NCBI GenBank assembly: GCA_041393395.1
Contig: JAWKKG010000006.1
Coordinates: forward strand, 310,001-374,000
DNA: 64,000 nucleotides
Source of the DNA: JAGQIB01 sp041393395
Lineage (GTDB): Bacteria > ARS69
Direction: 5' to 3'
Position 1 is the stretch's first letter. Each line of letters begins with the position of its first letter. Both the position numbers and the translations under genes were made by a program. Under the pieces are notes generated by a model. It ran no database searches and was not told the origin of the DNA. It saw nothing but the letters and a program-made list of their open reading frames with translations. Shown here one piece after another: positions 48,613 through 57,293 of this stretch.

Positions 48613-51600
48613 CTACTTCAGCAGCGTGACCTTCCGTACCTGCGACACGTCCTCCGTGTCGAGGCGGTAGAAGTACACGCCGGATGCCACCCGACGTCCC
48701 GTCTCGTCGCGCCCGTCCCAGGCCACCTGATGGCGGCCGACGGGCTGGGCGCCGTTCACGAGAGTGCGCACGCGACGACCCGACACGTCGTAGACGGCGA
48801 TCGTGAGCGCCCGCGCCGCATCGGGCACCGCGTACTCCACCGTGGAGAGCGAGCCGAACGGATTCGGCTGCGGGCGACCGAGTTCGAAGCGCGTGGGCGC
48901 CGCCGGCGTGACCACGACGTCCGTCGCCCCGCCGATCGTGAGCGTCACGGGGATGTCCGTGACCGCCTCGTCCTGATCGTTCGAGAGGATGCGGACGATC
49001 GCCTCGTACGTGCCGGCGGTGAGCCCGGCGGCGTCGAAGTCCAGGGACACGGCCCCGGAACCGAACGCCGGCACCAGTCCCGACGACGGACTGGCCGTCA
49101 GCCACGAGATCGGCGGCGCGTTCGTGAACAGGATCGTGAGCCCGTCGTGCAGGTAGGCCGCGTTGAACACGACCTCGAGACCGTCGGAGCCGTCCGCGTT
49201 CTCGATACCGACCGTGCTCGAGATCACGTTGTTCACGCTGCGGTACTGCGTGAGGATGGTCCCGTCCGCACCGAGGATGATCTGGAACGTCTGCAGCTGG
49301 GTTCCGCCCGTCCCGTACCGAGGAACACCGTCCCACTCCACGATGAAGCGGGCGTTCGCCGCATCCGCGTACGTGTAGATCGTCCCGCCGTCGTTCGCGT
49401 TCAGATCGTCCCAGTAGGCGCAGACCATGTCGTCGGGATCCGTCGTGCTCGGAAGCGATCCGTTCGTGTAGTACGAGCCGGACGGCGCCGAGAAGCTCAC
49501 GAATCCGTTCGTGCTGATGTTCACGCTCGAGTAGACGTTCCCGTAGTACGGGAAGGAGATCCCCATCGGGACTCCGGTCAGGTACGTGTCGTCGCCCATG
49601 GCGAGCGGCGTTCCGACCCCACTGATCTCCACCCACGCGTACGCGGGTCCTGAGGGATCGTCGCTGTCGATCCAGCGGTAGCCGAACCCGTCCGGCCCGC
49701 CGGAACCGAGGAGCGGCGAATCGCCTACTCGCGGATCGACCTCTCCCTTCGCGAGATCGATCTCCTCCCGCACCGCGCGACCGAGCTCGTGCGGGCGCGG
49801 GGCCGGAGCCGGTGCTTCGAGGATCGAGATCCCGTAGGAGAGCTCGCCCTCCCCGGTGTTGTCGATCGTGAGCGGCTGCGTGGACGTTCCGCCCGGGCTC
49901 AGCGTCTCGGTCACGCTGCCCGGCGAGACCGCGATCTCCGGGTACACCGGCGGCGTCACGCGCGGCATCTCGATGAAGTCGATCCACACCGCATCCGCCC
50001 CGCCGTTGACGGAGCCGTCCTTGGAGTAGGTCCAGGTGAACGTGTGGAAGCCGGAGCCGACCGGATACGTCGCCTGGGTCCAGGGCACGGTGCCGGACCA
50101 CTGATTCATCAACACGCCGTCCAGGTAGAACTTCAGGTAGTCGAAGCCCGACTCGGTCGACACGTTGTACCAGAACTTCAGGTCTCCGCTCTCGGCGAGG
50201 AACACGTCGAGCGTGGCGGTGGAGGTCTGGTTGTGCGTGATGGCGCCCGAGCGAGCGGCGTACAGACCCTCGTACGCGTTGCTCGCGTCGATCGTCCACG
50301 GCCCGGTGCCGCTCATCGTCCACGGCCACACGATGAAGTCGCCGCTCTCGAAGTCCTCCGCGAACAGCTCGGGGAGGACGAAGTCGAGCGTGGCCGCACC
50401 GGAGACGGGCAGCGTCGTGACCACGGCGCCGAGCCCGGCCTTGTGAGCGCGGAAGTCGTAGGTCGCTCCATCCGGCACGGCGATCGAGTACGTGCCGTCC
50501 GGCGCCGACATCACCGGGGCCAGCGGCGTGTTCATCGCCGTGACGGTCGCGCCGTCCACGAGGTTGCTCTCGAAGTCCGTGATCGTGCCGCTCACGAGCG
50601 CCGTCGGGGCGAGCGTCATCGCGAAGCCGCCGTCGGTCGTGGAATCCGCGACCGACTCCACCATCGCCGTGTCCGTGAGGTACCCGAACGCGCTGTACTC
50701 GAGCGTCCAGGTTCCGGCCGGCAGGTGCAGGCGGAAGAAGCCGCTCGCGTCCGTGGCGGCCGAGCGGGGATCGCCGATCACGTTCACGGTGGCGTTCGCG
50801 ATCGGAAGCGTGGTCGCGATGTCCGTGACCGTGCCCTCGACCACACCGTAGCCGTCGAGCACGGCGAGCACCGCGTCGTAGGCGTTGATGAAGCCGTGGC
50901 CGTAGGTGTTGTCCTCACCCACCGTGCCGAGGTCGGTCGCCGTGTCCATGAGGATCTGCTTGATCGTGTCCACGTCGAGGTCCGGGTTCGCGGACCGCAT
51001 CAGCGCCACGACCCCCGCGACGTGCGGGCCGGCCATCGACGTCCCGCTCAGCAGCTGGTAGCCGCCTCCCGGCTCCGCCGAGTAGATGTCCGAACCGGGA
51101 GCGCAGACCTCGGGCTTCATCGCGAACGCGCCGCCGCAACCGGACGGACCGCGGCTCGAGAAGCTGCTGATCGTGAAGGGAGCGGAGTGGATCGTGGAAC
51201 CGACCGAGAACGCGTTGTACGGGGTGGCCGCGCGATCCGCGGGCGAGCGCAGCGTCATCGAACCCGGGCCCTCGTTGCCGGCTGACCAGGTCAGCACCAC
51301 GCCGGCCGCCTCGCAGTTGTCCATCGCGGCCCACCAGCGACTGTCGCAGTCGAAGTAGCCCGAGAAGCCCTCGTTCACGCCCCAGCTGTTCTGCACCACG
51401 TCCGGAACGTCGTCCGTCGTACTCGAGTTGCCGTCCGGGTCCGAGAACCACTGCAGGGCCGCGAGCACGTCGGCGTCGAACGCGCCGCCGGCACTCTGAT
51501 TGATCGAGTTGTCGGCGATCCAGAGCGCTCCCGGCGCCACACCGATCGTGTCGTTCGGCGCCTGGCCCGTGATCGTGCCCATCACGTGCGTGCCGTGGTA

Positions 51601-52296
51601 GTGACGATCGACGGGCGTCACGTCACCGAATCCGACCGCGTCGTTCCAGCACTCGCTCGCGGGAGCGAAGTTGCCGCGCCAGCGGGCAGACAGCGCCGGA
51701 TGCGTGCCGTCCACACCCGTGTCCATGTTCGCGACGAGCGCGCCCGTCCCGTCGACGCCGAGCTCTTCCCACACCCGACGCGCCTGGATGGACACGACGC
51801 CCGGCGTGATGCCGATGGCCCGCGCGTCGCGGCCGAGTCGCTTCGCCGGATCGGGCTCGATCGGCCGGATCAGCTCCACCGGCAGATTCGGCTCGATCAC
51901 GTCGACATCCGGCCGGGTCGCGAGATCACGGATCGCGTCGATCGTGCCGGTCACGAGCACGGAGTTCACGAGCCAGTACGGCTGGAAGCTCGAGATCGAG
52001 CCGCTTCGCTCGAGCGCGAGCTCCTGCAGCAAGGGTGCCTGCGTCGCGTCGGCCGTCGCGCGAAGCGCGTCGATCACGGTGCGGTGCCGCTCGGCCATCG
52101 TCGAGCGCGAGAGCTTGAGGGATTGATTGAGCGCGGGCACGTCCGCCTGTTCGCGCAGCACGACGAGGACCTTCAGCTCCTCGTCGCCGGCCTTGCCCTG
52201 CATCAGCTGCTCGAGTCCGGGGGAGAGACGGCCGGCGTCCGCGGAGGCGGAGAGGCCGACGAGCCCGAGGAACGCGAGCGCGAGCGCCTTCTTCAT
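48613..52296 (-). CDS. Giant secreted S8 subtilase with CarboxypepD_reg, MAM-like and FlgD/T9SS domains (paralog with insertion)
   Basis: A 1227-residue secreted protease. Signal peptide 1-21; I9-like propeptide (~40-145, LKVLVVLREQADV); S8 catalytic domain with Asp192 (MDTGVDGTHP), His234 (HYHGTHVMG) and Ser420 (LSGTSMAGPHVAG). Then come two to three carboxypeptidase-regulatory-like repeats (VEGTVTDIATTLPIANATVNV; VSGTITDFESNLVDGATVTA) and a MAM-like beta-sandwich (AEDFESGDFIVWPW). A ~235-residue insert absent from the paralog (VEISGVGTPLAMGDDTYLTG ... VNISTNGFVSFSAPSG) follows, then a spacer domain and the tail PQPNPFGSLSTVEYAVPDAA ... GVYFYRLDT. It lies 193 bp downstream of its paralog on the same strand. 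Likely a surface or extracellular protease for polymer degradation. Confidence 0.93.
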   Translation of the reverse strand: MKKALALAFLGLVGLSASADAGRLSPGLEQLMQGKAGDEELKVLVVLREQADVPALNQSLKLSRSTMAERHRTVIDALRATADATQAPLLQELALERSGSISSFQPYWLVNSVLVTGTIDAIRDLATRPDVDVIEPNLPVELIRPIEPDPAKRLGRDARAIGITPGVVSIQARRVWEELGVDGTGALVANMDTGVDGTHPALSARWRGNFAPASECWNDAVGFGDVTPVDRHYHGTHVMGTITGQAPNDTIGVAPGALWIADNSINQSAGGAFDADVLAALQWFSDPDGNSSTTDDVPDVVQNSWGVNEGFSGYFDCDSRWWAAMDNCEAAGVVLTWSAGNEGPGSMTLRSPADRAATPYNAFSVGSTIHSAPFTISSFSSRGPSGCGGAFAMKPEVCAPGSDIYSAEPGGGYQLLSGTSMAGPHVAGVVALMRSANPDLDVDTIKQILMDTATDLGTVGEDNTYGHGFINAYDAVLAVLDGYGVVEGTVTDIATTLPIANATVNVIGDPRSAATDASGFFRLHLPAGTWTLEYSAFGYLTDTAMVESVADSTTDGGFAMTLAPTALVSGTITDFESNLVDGATVTAMNTPLAPVMSAPDGTYSIAVPDGATYDFRAHKAGLGAVVTTLPVSGAATLDFVLPELFAEDFESGDFIVWPWTMSGTGPWTIDASNAYEGLYAARSGAITHNQTSTATLDVFLAESGDLKFWYNVSTESGFDYLKFYLDGVLMNQWSGTVPWTQATYPVGSGFHTFTWTYSKDGSVNGGADAVWIDFIEMPRVTPPVYPEIAVSPGSVTETLSPGGTSTQPLTIDNTGEGELSYGISILEAPAPAPRPHELGRAVREEIDLAKGEVDPRVGDSPLLGSGGPDGFGYRWIDSDDPSGPAYAWVEISGVGTPLAMGDDTYLTGVPMGISFPYYGNVYSSVNISTNGFVSFSAPSGSYYTNGSLPSTTDPDDMVCAYWDDLNANDGGTIYTYADAANARFIVEWDGVPRYGTGGTQLQTFQIILGADGTILTQYRSVNNVISSTVGIENADGSDGLEVVFNAAYLHDGLTILFTNAPPISWLTASPSSGLVPAFGSGAVSLDFDAAGLTAGTYEAIVRILSNDQDEAVTDIPVTLTIGGATDVVVTPAAPTRFELGRPQPNPFGSLSTVEYAVPDAARALTIAVYDVSGRRVRTLVNGAQPVGRHQVAWDGRDETGRRVASGVYFYRLDTEDVSQVRKVTLLK
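49114..49815 (-). other. Lineage-specific ~235-residue insertion in one of two tandem subtilases
   Basis: This coding segment of the 1227-residue subtilase lies exactly between two blocks that are contiguous in the 992-residue paralog (LSYGISIL before, PISWLTASPS after; the paralog reads LNYNVSIVGGPLSWLD). It encodes a domain with VNISTNGFVSFSAPSG and VCAYWDDLNANDGGTIYTY, similar to NIDO-like or choice-of-anchor modules. Boundaries are estimated by eye to within a few codons. Either inserted in one copy or lost from the other after duplication. Confidence 0.7.
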
Positions 52297-52430
52297 GGGG
52301 ATCCTGTCTCCTGTGGTGTCCAGACGAGGCGGGCCCCGGGGCCGGAGCCCGTCTCCGAGAGACTAGCACCGGGGTGGGGGTGGCCTCCACGACGCCGTTG
52401 GAGCCGAATCTGCCGGAAGGGTCGGAAAAG

Positions 52431-52466
52431 ACCGGGGCCCGCCGCGTCTCCGCGACGGGCCCCGGT
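52431..52466 (-). terminator. Rho-independent terminator of the 992-residue subtilase
   Basis: ACCGGGGCCCG (52431-52441) and CGGGCCCCGGT (52456-52466) make a perfect 11-bp stem with a 14-nt loop, followed on the minus strand by CTTTTCC. It begins 23 bp after the subtilase stop (52490). The GGGCCCG/CGGGCCC core and TTTTCC are shared with the paralog's terminator at 48562-48590. Confidence 0.85.
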
Positions 52467-52489
52467 TCGGGCCGAAGGAACGCCTGGGG

Positions 52490-55468
52490 CTACTTCAGGA
52501 GCGTCACCTTCTTCACGTCCGAGAACTCGCCGGCGTCCATCCGGGTGAAGTACACCCCGGAGGCGACCCGGCTACCGGACGCGTCACGACCGTCCCAGAT
52601 CGCCACGTGACGACCGACCGGCTGCACGCCGTTCACGAGCGTGCGGACCAGCTTGCCGGCCACGTCGTACACGGCGATGGAGACCGCCTGGGCTTCGTTC
52701 GGAATCGCGTACGCGATCGTGGTCGCGGAGCCGAACGGGTTCGGCTGCGGGTTCGCCAGCTCGAACGCCGTCGGCTGCGCCCCGACGATCACGTCGGTCG
52801 AACCGGAGACGTCGAGCGTGATCGGCACGTCCACCTGCGACTCGTCCGGATCGTTCGTCGTCAGGCGCAGCGTGGCCGTGTAGGGACCGGACGCCAAACC
52901 CGTCGCGTCGAAGAGGACGTCGAGGGAACCGCTGCCGGCCGCCGGCACCGAACCCGAGGTCGCCGACGTATCGAGCCAGCTCAGCGGGCCCCCCACGATC
53001 GAGACGTTGTAGTTCAGCTGCGCGTCGCCGACGTTGTCGATCGTGAGCGACTGCGACGACGTGCCGCCCGGAGCGAGCGTCTCGCTGATCGAGCCGGGCG
53101 CGATCGCGATGTCCGGAGTGGGCGACACGAGCGGCGGGAAGTCGATGAAGTCGACCCACGCCGCATCCGAGCCGGTATTCACCGAGATGTCCTTCGTGTA
53201 CGACCAGCGGAACGTGTGCGTTCCGGCGGTCACGGCGTACGTGGCCTGCGTCCAACCGATGGAGCCGGACCAGCTGTTGCGCTGCACGCCGTCGATGTAG
53301 AAGCGCAGGAAGTCGTAGCTCAGCTCGGAGGAGACCGTGTACCAGAACGAGAGGTCTCCGGCGGCGGCCAGATCGACCGTCACTTCCATGGTCGACGACT
53401 GGTTGTGCGAGATCACGCCCGAGCGCGCCGAGTACGAACCCTCGTGCACGTTCGTCGTCGAGATCGTCCACGGCGCCGTGCCGCTCATCACCCACGGCCA
53501 CGACGTGAAGCCGCCGCTCTCGAAGTCCTCGGCCATCAGCTCGGGCAGGACGAAGTCGACCGTCGTGTTGCCGGAGATCGCCACCGTCTGCTGCACGCCG
53601 CCGAGACCGGCCGCGGCGCCCAGGAACGTGTAGGTGTCACCGTCCGGAACGGTCAACGAGTAGGTGCCGTCGCCGGCCGTCGTCGCGGGCGCGAGCGGCG
53701 TACCCATCACGGAGACGGTCGCACCGGCCACGGGGTTCAGGTTGTAGTCGATCACGGTGCCGCTCACGGTCGCCGAAGGCACCGGCGCGAGCGCGAGGCT
53801 TCCGTCGACCACCGTGTCCGCGATCACGTTGATGGTCTGCGAATCGGTCACATGACCGAACGCGCTGTACTCGAGATCCCAGCTGCCTTCCGGCAGGAGG
53901 ATCCGGAAGAACCCGGATGCATCCGCGGTCGAGGTGCGGGGGTCGCCGACGACGTCGACGGTCGCGCTCGGCACCGGCAGGCCGGAGACGGTATCCGTGA
54001 CCGTACCCTCGATCGTGCCGTAGCCCGAAAGCGCCGCGAGCACGGCCTCGTAGGCGTTGATGATGCCGTGGCCGTAGGTGTTGTCCTCGCCCACCGTGCC
54101 GAGGTCCACCGCGGTATCCATGAGGATCTGCTTCACGGTCTCCACGTCGAGGTCGGGATTCGCGGCGCGCATCAGCGCGACCACGCCCGCGACGTGCGGA
54201 CCGGCCATCGACGTTCCGCTCAGGAGCTGATAGCCGCCACCCGGCTGCGCCGAGTAGATGTCCGAACCGGGAGCGGAGACTTCCGGCTTCATCGCGTACG
54301 CACCGCCGCAACCGGAGGGGCCGCGGCTCGAGAAGCTGCTGATCGTGTACGGAGGCGAAGTGATCGTGGAGCCGACGGAGAACGCGTTGTACGGGCTCGC
54401 GGCGCGATCGGCGGGCGAACGGAGCGACGTCGAACCGGGGCCCTCGTTGCCGGCCGACCAGGTCAGCACGACACCGGCCGCTTCGCAGTTGTCCATCGCG
54501 GTCCACCAGCGACTGTCGCAGTCGAAGTAGCCCGAGAAGCCCTCGTTCACGCCCCAGCTGTTCTGCACCACGTCCGGAACGTCGTCCGTCGTGCCCGAGT
54601 TGCCGTCCGGATCCGCGAACCACTGCAGCCCGTTGAGGACGTCGGAGTCGAACGCGCCCCCGGTGCCCTGGTTGATCGTGTTGTCCGCGATCCAGAGCGC
54701 GCCCGGCGCCACACCGATCGTGTCGTTCGGCGCGAGTCCCGTGATCGTGCCCATCACGTGCGTGCCGTGATAGTGGCGATCGACCGGCGTCGCGTCACCG
54801 AACCCGACCGCGTCGTTCCAGCACTCGCTCGCGGGAGCGAAGTTGCCGCGCCAGCGGGCGGAAAGCGCCGGGTGCGTGCCGTCCACACCGGTGTCCATGT
54901 TGCCGACGAGCGCGCCGGTGCCGTCGATGCCGAGCTCCTCCCACACCCGACGCGCCTCGATCGCGAGCAGGCCGGGCGTGATCCCGATCGCGCGCGAGCC
55001 GCGCCCGAGCTGCTTCTCCTTCGGCGGGTGGATCGGCTCGATCAGCTCGACCACGAGGTTCGGCTCGACGACGTCCACATCGGAGCGCGCCGCGAGACCG
55101 CGGATCGCCTCGATGGTTCCGGTGACCCGGATCGCGTTGATGAGCCAGTAGGGACGGTAGTCCGAGATCGAGCCGCTGCGCTCGAAGGCGATCTCCTGGA
55201 TCACCGCGGGCTGGGTGGCGTCGGCGGTGGCGCGCAGCGCGTCGACCACGGTGCGGTGCCGCTCGGCCATCGTGGACCGGGCCGCCTTGAGGGACTGGTT
55301 CAGCCCCGGAACGTCGGCCTGGTCCTTGAGGACCACGAGGACGGTGACCTGCGAGTCCAGAGGCTGGCCCTGGACGAGCCGCTCGAGACCGGCCGAAAAC
55401 TGGCCAGCGTGAGCCAGCGGGGCCAGGCCGAGCAACCCGGCGAATGCGAGCGCGAGCGCCTTCTTCAT
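52490..55468 (-). CDS. Giant secreted S8 subtilase with CarboxypepD_reg, MAM-like and FlgD/T9SS domains (shorter paralog)
   Basis: A 992-residue secreted protease, collinear without gaps over its first ~430 residues with the 1227-residue paralog. ATG 55468 has AGGAG six bases upstream; the signal peptide is MKKALALAFAGLLGLAPLAHA. The triad is Asp192, His234 and Ser420, in the same motifs as the paralog. It continues with regulatory-like repeats (IEGTVTDTVSGLPVPSATVDV; VSGTVIDYNLNPVAGATVSV) and a MAM-like domain (MAEDFESGGFTSWPWVMSG). A spacer domain (GTSSQSLTIDNVGDAQLNYN) and a FlgD-type tail (NPQPNPFGSATTIAYAIPNE ... GVYFTRMDA) follow. Its promoter must lie in the 55469-55847 gap, which contains G-rich 13-bp repeats. 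Confidence 0.93.
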   Translation of the reverse strand: MKKALALAFAGLLGLAPLAHAGQFSAGLERLVQGQPLDSQVTVLVVLKDQADVPGLNQSLKAARSTMAERHRTVVDALRATADATQPAVIQEIAFERSGSISDYRPYWLINAIRVTGTIEAIRGLAARSDVDVVEPNLVVELIEPIHPPKEKQLGRGSRAIGITPGLLAIEARRVWEELGIDGTGALVGNMDTGVDGTHPALSARWRGNFAPASECWNDAVGFGDATPVDRHYHGTHVMGTITGLAPNDTIGVAPGALWIADNTINQGTGGAFDSDVLNGLQWFADPDGNSGTTDDVPDVVQNSWGVNEGFSGYFDCDSRWWTAMDNCEAAGVVLTWSAGNEGPGSTSLRSPADRAASPYNAFSVGSTITSPPYTISSFSSRGPSGCGGAYAMKPEVSAPGSDIYSAQPGGGYQLLSGTSMAGPHVAGVVALMRAANPDLDVETVKQILMDTAVDLGTVGEDNTYGHGIINAYEAVLAALSGYGTIEGTVTDTVSGLPVPSATVDVVGDPRTSTADASGFFRILLPEGSWDLEYSAFGHVTDSQTINVIADTVVDGSLALAPVPSATVSGTVIDYNLNPVAGATVSVMGTPLAPATTAGDGTYSLTVPDGDTYTFLGAAAGLGGVQQTVAISGNTTVDFVLPELMAEDFESGGFTSWPWVMSGTAPWTISTTNVHEGSYSARSGVISHNQSSTMEVTVDLAAAGDLSFWYTVSSELSYDFLRFYIDGVQRNSWSGSIGWTQATYAVTAGTHTFRWSYTKDISVNTGSDAAWVDFIDFPPLVSPTPDIAIAPGSISETLAPGGTSSQSLTIDNVGDAQLNYNVSIVGGPLSWLDTSATSGSVPAAGSGSLDVLFDATGLASGPYTATLRLTTNDPDESQVDVPITLDVSGSTDVIVGAQPTAFELANPQPNPFGSATTIAYAIPNEAQAVSIAVYDVAGKLVRTLVNGVQPVGRHVAIWDGRDASGSRVASGVYFTRMDAGEFSDVKKVTLLK

Positions 55469-55847
55469 GTGTGACTCCTGGTGTAGCTGGGGGAACCGGA
55501 GAACCCGCGGATCAGGACGCCCACGGATGGCGTCGAGGGTACCACGGAACGACCCTCGGTTGCGGTCCCGGCGTTCATCCGGACGTCGGAAGGGGTCGGG
55601 AACCGTCCGCTCGGAGACCCAGGACCCGCCTGCCGCCGACCCTCGCCGCCGACCCTCGCGCCCGGCCCTCGCCCCCGACCCTCGCCCCCGGCCCTCCGGA
55701 AATCCCGCACTACCCCCGGGAGGGCATTTCGGAGTACCGATTCCATTATTCTGATCGAGGCCCGGCGCCTCCCGGGCTGGCCCGGCCCCCGCAGTCCGGG
55801 GCCGCCGCCCCGAACGGAGGCGCCACTTCGCCGACCGTGGAGGACCC
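55469..55847. other. 379-bp divergent intergenic region (subtilase / tryptophanase)
   Basis: No gene is seen. The region contains the five 13-bp repeats at 55634-55698 and, nearer the tryptophanase, a short less GC-rich stretch (TTCCATTATTCTGATC, ~55740-55755). That stretch is the most plausible place for a plus-strand -10 element (TATTCT), but no confident -35 was found. Promoters for both flanking genes must lie here. Confidence 0.5.
55634..55698. repeat. Five tandem 13-bp imperfect repeats, G-rich on the minus strand
   Basis: The units are CGCCGACCCTCGC (two identical copies), GCCCGGCCCTCGC, CCCCGACCCTCGC and CCCCGGCCCTCCG, end to end. All share the CCGRCCCTC core. On the minus strand this gives a series of GGG runs separated by 2-4 bases (GAGGGTC, GAGGGCC, GGGGG), which could form G-quadruplexes. 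The repeat is too short and lacks spacers, so it is not CRISPR. It lies in the divergent promoter region. Confidence 0.85.
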
Positions 55848-57251
55848 ATGACCCCGCTCCCGCCGTACAAGATCAAGACCGTAGAGCCCGTGAAACTCCG
55901 CAGCCGCGAGGAGCGCCTCGAGCGCGCGCGGCGGGCCGGATTCAACCTGTTCCAGGTGCCGGCGAGCTACGTCTACGTGGACCTGCTCACGGACAGCGGA
56001 ACGTCGGCGATGAGCGACCGGCAGTGGGCCGGCGTGATGCGCGGCGACGAGTCGTACGCCGGGAGCGACAGCTTCTACCGGTTCGAGCACGTCGTTCGCG
56101 ACATCTTCGGATTCCGGCACGTGATTCCCACTCACCAGGGCCGCGCGGCCGAGCATCTGCTCTTCTCGGTGATGGTGAAGCCGGGCGACGTCATTCCTTC
56201 CAACACGCACTTCGACACCACGCGCGCGAACGTGGAGGTGGCGGGCGGAAGGCCGGCGGACCTCGCGATCGCGGAGGCCGGGGACCCGTACGCCGACCAC
56301 CCGTTCAAGGGCAACATCGACATCGAGAGGGTCGAGAACCTGATCGCCGACGTCACCCGCGACCGCATTCCGCTGGCCATGATCACCGTCACGAACAACT
56401 CGGGGGGCGGGCAACCCGTCTCGCTCGAGAACCTCACGGCATACCACCGGTTGCTGGACCGTCACGGCATCCCGCTCTTCATCGACGCGTGCCGGTTCTC
56501 CGAGAACGCCTGGTTCATCCGGGAACGCGAGGGCTCGAACGCGGGGCGCTCGGTGCGCGACATCGCAGCCGACATGTTCGCACTCGCCGAAGGCTGCACG
56601 ATGAGCGTGAAGAAGGACGGCTTCACGAACATCGGCGGCTTCCTCGCCGTGCGCGACGAGCAGCTCTCGCGCCGCATCAAGGAGCGGCTCGTGCTGTACG
56701 AAGGCTTCGAGACGTACGGCGGACTGGCCGGGCGCGATCTCGAAGCGATGGCCGTGGGGCTGGACGAAGCGGTGGACGAGGACTGGCTGGCCTATCGCGT
56801 GGGTCAGGTGGCGTATCTCGGCGAAGGACTCCGGCGGGCGGGCGTTCCGGTGCTCGTTCCGTTCGGCGGCCACGCGATCTACATCGACGCCGCGGCGTGC
56901 CTCCCGCACATCCCGCGCGAACAGTTCCCCGGGCAGGCGCTCTCCGTGGCGCTGTACCTCGAGGCGGGAATCCGCACGGTGGAGGTCGGGGGCGTGATGT
57001 TCGGACGGCACGATCCCGAGACGGGCGCGACCGAGTTTCCGAAACTCGAGCTGGTGCGACTCGCCCTCCCGCGTCGGGTGTACATGCGCGAACACCTCGA
57101 CTACGTGGTGGACAGCGTCGCTCGGCTGCTCGAGCACCGCGACCGGATCGGCGGATTCGAGTTCGAGTACGAGGCGCCGGTGCTTCGCCACTTCACGGCC
57201 CGGTTCCGCCCCGCGGCGCCCCTGCGCGCGCTCGCGAAGTCGGCGACCTAG
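55848..57251 (+). CDS. tnaA: Tryptophanase (tryptophan indole-lyase), beta-eliminating lyase family
   Basis: A 467-residue PLP enzyme that would convert L-tryptophan to indole, pyruvate and ammonia. GGAGG lies five bases before ATG 55848. The fold I motifs are clear: LTDSGTSAMSDRQWAGVMRGDESYAGS, THQGRAAEHLL, VTNNSGGGQPVS, FIDACRFSENAWFI, and the PLP lysine in TMSVKKDGFTNIGGF (Lys256). Near the C-terminus VLRHFTARF has His448 at the position of E. coli TnaA His463; tyrosine phenol-lyase has Phe there. This favours tryptophanase over TPL. No tnaC leader or tryptophan permease was found next to it. The cupin gene follows with a hairpin in between. Confidence 0.9.
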   Translation: MTPLPPYKIKTVEPVKLRSREERLERARRAGFNLFQVPASYVYVDLLTDSGTSAMSDRQWAGVMRGDESYAGSDSFYRFEHVVRDIFGFRHVIPTHQGRAAEHLLFSVMVKPGDVIPSNTHFDTTRANVEVAGGRPADLAIAEAGDPYADHPFKGNIDIERVENLIADVTRDRIPLAMITVTNNSGGGQPVSLENLTAYHRLLDRHGIPLFIDACRFSENAWFIREREGSNAGRSVRDIAADMFALAEGCTMSVKKDGFTNIGGFLAVRDEQLSRRIKERLVLYEGFETYGGLAGRDLEAMAVGLDEAVDEDWLAYRVGQVAYLGEGLRRAGVPVLVPFGGHAIYIDAAACLPHIPREQFPGQALSVALYLEAGIRTVEVGGVMFGRHDPETGATEFPKLELVRLALPRRVYMREHLDYVVDSVARLLEHRDRIGGFEFEYEAPVLRHFTARFRPAAPLRALAKSAT

Positions 57252-57260
57252 AGATCTGGT

Positions 57261-57291
57261 AGGATCCTCCCGTCGCGAACGGGAGGATCCT
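57261..57291 (+). promoter_or_regulatory. RBS-masking hairpin between tnaA and the cupin gene
   Basis: AGGATCCTCCCGT (57261-57273) and ACGGGAGGATCCT (57279-57291) form a perfect 13-bp stem with a 5-nt loop (CGCGA). The SD of the cupin gene (GGGAGGA, 57281-57287) is wholly inside the 3' arm, with the ATG at 57294. The stem starts 9 bases after the tnaA stop (57251). A ribosome finishing tnaA would cover and open the 5' arm, so translation of the cupin may depend on tnaA translation. It could also be a weak terminator, but no U-tract follows. Confidence 0.75.
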
Positions 57292-57293
57292 CG

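Noticed and set aside
52607..55474. Long plus-strand frame opposite the 992-residue subtilase
   Set aside because: Shadow of the protease coding sequence. A similar shadow exists opposite the paralog, reflecting codon bias, not a gene.
55634..55698. Possible CRISPR-like repeat array
   Set aside because: Units are 13 bp, directly adjacent without spacers, and no cas genes are present.
55740..55755. Plus-strand sigma-70 promoter for tnaA
   Set aside because: A TATTCT-like -10 can be read, but no convincing -35 at the right spacing was found, so it is only mentioned, not called.
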